Positions 58,441 through 64,000 of a stretch of DNA of 64,000 nt are shown here, piece after piece (position 1 is the stretch's first letter; the number at the start of each line of letters is the position of its first letter). The notes under the pieces were generated by a model that ran no database searches, was not told the origin of the DNA, and saw only the letters and a program-made list of their open reading frames with translations. The position numbers and the translations under genes were made by a program. This stretch comes from an uncultured Flavobacteriales bacterium (GTDB lineage Bacteria; Bacteroidota; Bacteroidia; Flavobacteriales; Crocinitomicaceae), in assembly GCA_946480815.1 (NCBI GenBank), contig CAMLLB010000005.1, forward strand, positions 58,373 through 122,372. The letters run 5' to 3'.

Positions 58441-60198
58441 ATGAAAATACTCGTATCCTATTTAAAACGTTACAAAGGACTTGTTTTCCTTACACTTATC
58501 CTCGCTACTATAAACCAGGTGTTCTCCCTGCTTGATCCGATGATTTTCGGAAAACTGCTGGATAAATTCATTTCGCATCCGAAAGATTACACGCAATCAG
58601 AATTCGTCAATGGAGTGATGTTCTTCATCGCATTGGCAATTGGGGCAGCGATGGTCAGCCGTACTGCAAAAGCATTCCAGGATTACACCACAAACCTTGT
58701 TATTCAGAAACTGGGTGCCGACATCTACACCGATGGGCTGACACATTCCCTGAAGGTTAAATTCAGTGAATTTGAAGATCAGCGCAGTGGTGAAACCCTA
58801 AGCGTATTGCAGCAATTGCGAAGAGATACGGAGAAGTTTATCATGGTATTCATGAACATCTTGTTCTCTTCGTTGGTCGGTTTGGTATTCGTTATTGTGT
58901 ATGCGATCAACCTTGATCCGATCCTGATCATTGTTTACCTTGGATCTGCAGGTCTACTGGCATTCATCACTAATTTCCTTTCGAAGCGAATCAAGAAAGT
59001 TCAGACTAAAATTGTGGGTGAAACCAGAGCTCTGGCTGGAAGTACCACCGAGAGCCTGCGCAACATTGAATTGGTAAAGAGCCTTGGATTGGCGGGTCAG
59101 GAAACAGAACGATTGAACGAAGCGACACGCAAAATCCTTAAACTGGAATTGAAAAAAGTGCGCCAAATTCGAAGTATCAGCTTTATCCAGGGAACCTTGG
59201 TGAATTTTATGCGCCATTGTATCATGTTCTTCCTGATGTTCCTGTTATTCAAGGATCAGTTGACCTTGGGACAAATCATGACACTTCAATTCTATTCCTT
59301 CTTCATCTTCGGACCGTTGCAGGAAATCGGAACGGTCGTGATGAGTTACCGTGAAGCTGAAGCATCTTTGGCGAACTTTAATAATATCATGAATACTCCG
59401 GTTGAAGAAAAACCTGAGAATCCGGTTCAACTGGGAACAATCGAAAAACTACGTTTCGAAGGAGTGGTGTTCAAACACAAAACGGCAAGCTACAATGCCC
59501 TCCAGAACATTCATTTTGAAGTGAACAAAGGAGAAACGGTTGCGTTTGTCGGACCGAGTGGTTCGGGGAAAAGTACGCTGGTGAAATTACTCGTTGGATT
59601 GTATTCACCCCTCGAAGGGAAGATTGCTTATAATGATATCGACAGTATGGCGATCGACAAGGATGAATTGCAGCAGCAACTTGGGTTCGTTACGCAGGAC
59701 ACACAGTTATTCTCCGGAACGATCCGGGAAAACCTTTCATTTGTGCGCCCGGAAGCTTCTGACGAAGAAATCAATGAAGTACTGCGCAAAGCTTCCTGCG
59801 ATGGATTGATCGCGCGCAGCGATAATGGTCTGGATACTGTGATCGGTGAAGGCGGAATGAAACTGAGCGGTGGTGAAAAACAACGTTTATCGATCGCTCG
59901 CGCCTTGCTTCGTCACCCAAGATTAATGGTCTTTGATGAGGCGACTTCTGCCTTGGATTCCATTACGGAAGAAGCTATTTCAAATACCATTCGCGAGATC
60001 ACCGATCAAAAAGAACACATTACGGTTTTGATTGCGCACCGTTTATCGACCATCATGCATGCCGACCGCATTTTCGTACTGGAAAAAGGAGTAATCATCG
60101 AAACCGGAAAACACAGTGAATTGCTTGACGAAAAAGGTTTGTATTATGCAATGTGGAGACAGCAGATCGGTGAGCGCCGGGAGGTAATAACCGAATAA
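58441..60198 (+). CDS. ABC exporter, fused permease and ATPase
   Basis: 585 residues. Six-helix transmembrane domain (1-310) followed by an ATPase domain: Walker A GPSGSGKSTLVKLL, Q-loop FVTQDTQLFSG, signature LSGGEKQRLSIARALL, Walker B RLMVFDEATSALD, and the His-switch IAHRLST. This is the half-transporter layout of multidrug or lipid exporters (MsbA/LmrA type) that dimerise in the inner membrane. The substrate is not evident. It is followed by a 40-nt palindrome that probably terminates it. Confidence 0.95.
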   Translation: MKILVSYLKRYKGLVFLTLILATINQVFSLLDPMIFGKLLDKFISHPKDYTQSEFVNGVMFFIALAIGAAMVSRTAKAFQDYTTNLVIQKLGADIYTDGLTHSLKVKFSEFEDQRSGETLSVLQQLRRDTEKFIMVFMNILFSSLVGLVFVIVYAINLDPILIIVYLGSAGLLAFITNFLSKRIKKVQTKIVGETRALAGSTTESLRNIELVKSLGLAGQETERLNEATRKILKLELKKVRQIRSISFIQGTLVNFMRHCIMFFLMFLLFKDQLTLGQIMTLQFYSFFIFGPLQEIGTVVMSYREAEASLANFNNIMNTPVEEKPENPVQLGTIEKLRFEGVVFKHKTASYNALQNIHFEVNKGETVAFVGPSGSGKSTLVKLLVGLYSPLEGKIAYNDIDSMAIDKDELQQQLGFVTQDTQLFSGTIRENLSFVRPEASDEEINEVLRKASCDGLIARSDNGLDTVIGEGGMKLSGGEKQRLSIARALLRHPRLMVFDEATSALDSITEEAISNTIREITDQKEHITVLIAHRLSTIMHADRIFVLEKGVIIETGKHSELLDEKGLYYAMWRQQIGERREVITE

Positions 60199-60202
60199 AA
60201 TA

Positions 60203-60242
60203 AAACTAGTAGGCACGCGATGCATCGCGTGCCTACTAGTTT
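60203..60242. terminator. 40-nt perfect palindrome between convergent genes
   Basis: AAACTAGTAGGCACGCGATG and its exact complement, with no loop. It lies 5 nt past the ABC transporter stop and overlaps the stop codon of the minus-strand nucleotidyltransferase by 2 nt. It may end both transcripts; its GC-rich centre is a REP-type sequence. Confidence 0.75.
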
Positions 60243-61311
60243 ACAACAGATAATAATTGTCTCGTACGTCGACCAGCAACTCTTCCAATTGTTTCAAATT
60301 CGGTTCTTCCGGAAGGGAGCTTTTTTCGAACAGTTCTTCAATTTGTTGTACTTTTTCTTCTGCTCTTATGAGCAAATCTTCATACTCAAACTTCCCTTCA
60401 CGAATACGCATCAGGAATTCACGGTCGTTGCGGCGCACAAAGATCTTTCCTTCATGAGCAATTTCTTCCGCCATATGCAAAAGACGAAAGGTGTGCATCA
60501 TGTTTTTCGCATCATAATTCTTACCATGCGAAATTGTGTTCTGATAACGGCTTTCATTCCGTTTTTCAATCCATTCCCAATACTGTGTGTATTCCTTGCA
60601 GTGAATCGAATAGGAATCTTTGTTGAAGCTCATCAAGCTTAATGGCTGAATTCCCTTCGGAATTGAACTCAACAACACATCATTGGAATCCGGTCCCGAA
60701 TAAATGCCCTTCAAGAAACCGCTTGCCAGTTGAGATTGATGAAACAAAGCATACGCATCCCGCATGTGGGGAATCTTCACCAAACCACAATCCGTGTCTT
60801 TGAAGTTCCGGTTGGAAAGCCATTGCATAAGCGGAACGACCTGCATACCATCAATTACGTAACAGAAATTAGGGATTATTTTACGTTCCGGTTCTACCGG
60901 GTTGCTGATCTTTTTGTTCAATCCCCGCGCCTTTTTGATTTGCGACTGTGCGTAACCCGCAAAAGTCTGGCAGCACAGTTTCGACAAGAAATCTTCCGTT
61001 CTCAGGTCAGTAATCAGCGGATGTTTGTACAAGACGCAATCATCCGGTGTTGCCAGCAATTCCAGAATTGTTGGATTGTTTTTTCCTAATAGGTCCACAA
61101 ACTTCTTCCACTCAAAGTAAACAATATCGTTTGTCTCATTCGCCACCTGGTCTGCATAATGCGATCCATAAAACACCGCTTTGGGCGAAACGAAAATACC
61201 CTTGTAATCTGTATCAGACTGCGGCGTGTGAAGTCCATACGCCCGGCTTCCACTAATGCATTGCAGCAGAAGGTACTTCCGCTCATCGTGCAATTCGTTG
61301 ATCGTCGGCAT
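60241..61311 (-). CDS. pol-beta-type nucleotidyltransferase, YcgL-like (second of a pair)
   Basis: 356 residues. The N-terminal nucleotidyltransferase motif is CISGSRAYGLHTPQSDTDYKG, with GSRAYG and the DxD of SDTDY; a further aspartate is provided by DIVYFEWKKFVDLL. The C-terminal part is helical (EEIAHEGKIFVRRNDREF, LLIRAEEKVQQIEELF), as in COG3541/YcgL proteins. The family's substrate is unknown. Its start overlaps the stop of the upstream partner by 1 nt (TAATG), so the two are coupled. Confidence 0.85.
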   Translation of the reverse strand: MPTINELHDERKYLLLQCISGSRAYGLHTPQSDTDYKGIFVSPKAVFYGSHYADQVANETNDIVYFEWKKFVDLLGKNNPTILELLATPDDCVLYKHPLITDLRTEDFLSKLCCQTFAGYAQSQIKKARGLNKKISNPVEPERKIIPNFCYVIDGMQVVPLMQWLSNRNFKDTDCGLVKIPHMRDAYALFHQSQLASGFLKGIYSGPDSNDVLLSSIPKGIQPLSLMSFNKDSYSIHCKEYTQYWEWIEKRNESRYQNTISHGKNYDAKNMMHTFRLLHMAEEIAHEGKIFVRRNDREFLMRIREGKFEYEDLLIRAEEKVQQIEELFEKSSLPEEPNLKQLEELLVDVRDNYYLL

Positions 61312-62075
61312 TATTTTTCTCCCAGGATTTTCAGGAACAACTCGTCCAGGTCAATTTTTTTATCTGGGCGCGATTTCAGGGAATTTGACTCGTTTTCTGC
61401 CCGTAATAGCTGTTCTGTGATAAATTCATTCAACAACGGCTCTTTCGGATGAATATAGCTTTCGTTCTTCTCCGATTTCAGTTCGATTAACTCCTCAATG
61501 CGCTTTACCAACGCAGGATCAATATCCAATCCATGCAACATGGTTTGGAACACAATCGGTGGAATCGTTCCGCGGTCCAGAATCCATTTGCAGGCAAAGG
61601 CAGAACGCAGTGCATAGAACAGTTTTTTCAGCTTTACTTCTTCCTCATCCCTCACATCGTGGAAGCTATTCTTTCCCAAGTGCAGGTAATGGTAAATCGT
61701 TGAGATCGGTGAAAAACACGCTTCTGCTACCGGCCGCATCAATTCAAGGAAACCCGGTTCCTCGCAATATACAATCGGCGATTGCAAGCGTTCCAGCAAA
61801 GCCGCGTTCGACTTCCACAACAGGCGCAGGCATTTACGGATATCCCAGCCCGTAATGTCCAGATCGCCGTCGTTCAGCATGGTTTCAATCGTGTCTTTCT
61901 TCTCTGAAATGGTCAAATACCAGTTGCGCTCGTGCTTGTAAATCATACGCACGTCGTAATCGCTGTCGGGCGAAGGAAAGCCCCACGCACGTGAACCTGT
62001 TTCGCACGCAAATAATACTTTGATATTCTTTTCCTGCTCAATTAGAGCAATTGTTTCGATGATTGTAGATCTCAT
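61311..62075 (-). CDS. pol-beta-type nucleotidyltransferase (first of a pair)
   Basis: 254 residues. The motif is FACETGSRAWGFPSPDSDYD: GSRAWG and DSDYD supply the GSxxxG...DxD core. The third acid may be in DGDLDITGWDI. The C-terminal half is helical (LYHYLHLGKNSFHDVRDEEE-like region, LKKLFYALRSAFACKWIL) and ends in a Lys/Glu-rich tail. Related to but distinct from its downstream partner. The pairing of two different enzymes in one operon suggests a joint function, possibly on RNA or on a protein. Confidence 0.85.
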   Translation of the reverse strand: MRSTIIETIALIEQEKNIKVLFACETGSRAWGFPSPDSDYDVRMIYKHERNWYLTISEKKDTIETMLNDGDLDITGWDIRKCLRLLWKSNAALLERLQSPIVYCEEPGFLELMRPVAEACFSPISTIYHYLHLGKNSFHDVRDEEEVKLKKLFYALRSAFACKWILDRGTIPPIVFQTMLHGLDIDPALVKRIEELIELKSEKNESYIHPKEPLLNEFITEQLLRAENESNSLKSRPDKKIDLDELFLKILGEK

Positions 62076-62152
62076 AACTCAAAGATGCAAATACTTTTTG
62101 GAAAATCCACGGGACCAGATTTCTCTTATCTTAGTTCCAAATTGATACCAAC

Positions 62153-62686
62153 ATGCGCATCCTCATCTACATTTACATTTTTGCTGCCCTTATTCTTTCC
62201 TTCGGATCACTGTTTATGGAAACCTATCCGGCATTGTTCTTTATCAACTTATTTGCTCCGGATCCGGGCGACAAATACCCTCTTGCTATTACCGGACTGC
62301 TTACATTTTTAGCGCTGTTACTGCCTTTACTTTTACTCCTGTTCATCCTAAAAGTGCTGCGCAATCGAAAAAGAACAGAAACCGGTTATTTAATCGACGA
62401 TGATTATTTCAACAAGAGCGGTATCCATTTTATGCGCCAGAAACAGATGCAAAACCGGTTGATTGCAAGCCCGATCTTTATCAATGGAAAACAGCAGGGG
62501 AAGATTGATTCGGGAAAAAAACTTTTCATCGAATTGCAGCCCGGCACCTATGAAGTGGAAGTGGGAAGAAAAGGTGAAACCTCTGACAAGCTGATCGTGC
62601 AGGTACAGGCAAACCAGCACACACAGGTAGAGATACAGCTGGTTCCGAACGGCTTGCGATCAAAACATGTGATTGAGACGATTTGA
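62153..62686 (+). CDS. membrane protein with a PEGA-like periplasmic or cytoplasmic domain
   Basis: 177 residues. Two hydrophobic helices at the N-terminus (LIYIYIFAALILSFGSLF and GLLTFLALLLPLLLLLFIL) are followed by a basic linker and a beta-sandwich with SPIFINGKQQGKIDSGKK, ELQPGTYEVEVGRKG and VQVQANQHTQVEIQL. The G-x-Y-x-V-x-V core resembles a PEGA or carboxypeptidase-regulatory domain. Not recognised beyond that. It is divergent from the nucleotidyltransferase operon (77 nt). Confidence 0.55.
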   Translation: MRILIYIYIFAALILSFGSLFMETYPALFFINLFAPDPGDKYPLAITGLLTFLALLLPLLLLLFILKVLRNRKRTETGYLIDDDYFNKSGIHFMRQKQMQNRLIASPIFINGKQQGKIDSGKKLFIELQPGTYEVEVGRKGETSDKLIVQVQANQHTQVEIQLVPNGLRSKHVIETI

Positions 62687-62815
62687 TACGTTGAAAACCC
62701 TTTCTACATGGAATCCCTGTTGATTTTTTGCAGTTTCCCCACTGATATGAATCATTTTACTTCGCTTGGATAATACCCATTTTAGCCGTAACTTAAGTTC
62801 ACAAGGTTGAATCGT

Positions 62816-63739
62816 ATGGAGTATATCGATTATTACAAAATTCTGGGGGTTGACAAAAACGCAACTGCTGATGAGATCAAAAAAGCTTACCGGAAATTGG
62901 CCCGGAAGCACCACCCGGACCTAAACCCCAACAACCCGGAGGCAAGCAAACTGTTTCAGCAAATCAATGAGGCGAATGAAGTACTGAGCGATCCCGAAAA
63001 CCGGAAGAAATACGACCAGTACGGCAAAGATTGGAAACATGCAGAGCAATTTGAGCAAGCGCGTAAACAACAAAGAGCATCCGGTGCACAAGGCCAGGGA
63101 AATCCCTTTGGCGGAGAGAACCCGTTCGGCAGTGAGTATTTTACTTACGAAGAAGGGGGCGATTATTCGGATTTCTTTTCATCCATATTCGGGAATCGTG
63201 GCGGCGGAAGACAAACCAAATTCAAAGGTCAGGACTTTCGTGCTTCTGTGGAATTAACATTGACGGATGCCGCCAAAACACATCAGCAAACATTTACGGT
63301 GAACGGAAAAAACATCCGCATCACAGTACCCGCGGGAATTGAGAACGGGCAGGAAATCAAACTGGCAGGCTACGGTGCTCCCGGTATGAACGGTGGTCCG
63401 AACGGCGATTTGTACATCACTTTTGAAATTAAGAACAATACCGCGTTTACCCGCAAAGGGAATGATCTTTACGCAACCGTTCCGCTGGATCTCTACAAAG
63501 CACTTTTGGGCGGCGAAGAATTCATCGACACACTCGACGGAAAAGTGAAAATGAAGGTAGCCCCCGAAACACAGAACGGTACCAAAGTGCGGCTGAAAGG
63601 AAAAGGATTCCCGGTCTATAAAAAAGACGGACAATTCGGCGATTTGTACGTAACCTACCAAATCCAGCTGCCAACCAATCTTACCGCGAAAGAAAAAGAA
63701 TTAGTCGAACAGCTTGCCAACGAGCGCAAAAAGAACTGA
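62816..63739 (+). CDS. cbpA: DnaJ-like co-chaperone / curved-DNA-binding protein
   Basis: 307 residues from the ATG at 62816 ([16 protein letters not shown]); an in-frame TTG at 62807 is less likely. The J domain has the HPD motif in [15 protein letters not shown] Gly/Phe linker follows, with no zinc-finger cysteines, then the substrate-binding domain ([29 protein letters not shown]). The absence of CxxCxGxG repeats identifies CbpA rather than DnaJ. It stimulates DnaK. The following gene is its usual partner cbpM. Confidence 0.93.
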   Translation: MEYIDYYKILGVDKNATADEIKKAYRKLARKHHPDLNPNNPEASKLFQQINEANEVLSDPENRKKYDQYGKDWKHAEQFEQARKQQRASGAQGQGNPFGGENPFGSEYFTYEEGGDYSDFFSSIFGNRGGGRQTKFKGQDFRASVELTLTDAAKTHQQTFTVNGKNIRITVPAGIENGQEIKLAGYGAPGMNGGPNGDLYITFEIKNNTAFTRKGNDLYATVPLDLYKALLGGEEFIDTLDGKVKMKVAPETQNGTKVRLKGKGFPVYKKDGQFGDLYVTYQIQLPTNLTAKEKELVEQLANERKKN

Positions 63740-63740
63740 T

Positions 63741-64000
63741 ATGGAAAAGGTAAATCGGATATCTATTGAGCAATGCTGTGTGTATTACAACATTGAAACT
63801 TCATTCATTCAAAAACTGGATGAGTATGGTTTAATTGAGTTGAGCCGTTCGGATGAAACAGTATTTATTGCTTTTGAACAGCTCTCCGACCTGGAAAAAT
63901 ACATGCATATGCATTACGAACTGGAGATAAATATGGAAGGATTGGAGACCATCAAGCATTTATTGGACCAGGTTGACCGGCTCCAAAAAGAAGTGAATCG
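63741..64000 (+). CDS. CbpM-like modulator of CbpA (3' end outside window)
   Basis: Partial, 86 residues, open at the window edge. It starts MEKVNRISIEQCCVYYNIET and continues with a MerR-type pattern (FIQKLDEYGLIELSRSDE), then a helical tail (LLDQVDRLQKEVNR). This is the fold of CbpM/YccV-type regulators, which bind and inhibit CbpA. One nt separates it from the cbpA stop. Length and context support the call; the end is not in the window. Confidence 0.85.
   Translation, partial: MEKVNRISIEQCCVYYNIETSFIQKLDEYGLIELSRSDETVFIAFEQLSDLEKYMHMHYELEINMEGLETIKHLLDQVDRLQKEVN

Noticed and set aside
1..64000. tRNA, rRNA, riboswitch or prophage structural genes
   Set aside because: None recognised by eye; the S74 protein is a single T9SS-tagged gene without phage neighbours.

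Overview
The window is a chromosomal stretch of a Bacteroidota bacterium, most likely in the Flavobacteriales near Crocinitomicaceae/Fluviicola. The genus-level guess is inference. Evidence for the phylum includes several large secreted proteins ending in type IX secretion (T9SS) C-terminal sorting domains. Promoters fit the Bacteroidota pattern TTG-N19-20-TAnnTTTG (best cases at 15978, 43799, 45181 on the minus strand, and 50621). LytS/LytTR signalling, DUF3109, DUF4286, DUF1345 and imelysin proteins, and little use of Shine-Dalgarno sites, also fit. No rRNA, tRNA or CRISPR was seen.

Layout. 1-2 kb: yicC (cut by the window edge), gmk and nadD, tightly packed. 2-10.6 kb: a SWIM/SNF2 helicase, a membrane glycosyltransferase-like protein and an AddB-like nuclease. 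10.9-16 kb: a lipoprotein with a possible cysteine-peptidase site, a minus-strand operon (beta-propeller protein, HAD phosphatase, DUF3109), tryptophan 2,3-dioxygenase and a DUF3108 protein. 16-18.6 kb: an imelysin / di-haem oxidoreductase operon, probably for iron. 18.6-22.6 kb: a frameshifted OmpA-family gene and a secreted subtilase with a T9SS tail. 22.8-31.1 kb: DUF1345, a conserved membrane protein, a YD-repeat-like protein, an ECF sigma factor with an unusual large anti-sigma partner, and an S74/T9SS protein. 31.5-39.3 kb: leuS, a LytS/LytTR two-component pair, and a small three-gene cluster that includes a protein with a poly-acidic tail.

39.37-47.71 kb is an AT-rich accessory island bounded by a 49-bp inverted repeat (48/49 identical). 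Its two outermost genes are transcribed outward into terminators just inside the repeats. It carries an IS1595-type transposase with two passenger genes, DUF2130 with a divergent XRE regulator and a textbook operator-promoter, a second XRE gene followed by three orphan membrane-associated genes, two tiny His/Cys proteins, and a 29-codon hydrophobic peptide gene behind a long inverted repeat. The core chromosome resumes at lepA.

47.7-64 kb: lepA, a bestrophin-like channel, Wzz and Wzy/O-antigen ligase, riboflavin synthase, a MopE-repeat T9SS protein, DUF4286, rsmA, an ABC exporter, a translationally coupled pair of pol-beta-type nucleotidyltransferases, a small membrane protein, and cbpA followed by the start of cbpM.

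At least five short repeat families are scattered through the window: a 26-mer, a CCCGATA palindrome, a 'FDSAQS' inverted-repeat element, a C-rich inverted repeat, and the island ends. Two of them sit inside coding sequences: an in-frame insertion in leuS and the 3' end of the sigma factor gene. The most unusual single gene is the anti-sigma factor that fuses a zinc-less anti-sigma N-terminus, a DsbD-alpha-like redox domain and a TonB C-terminal domain.
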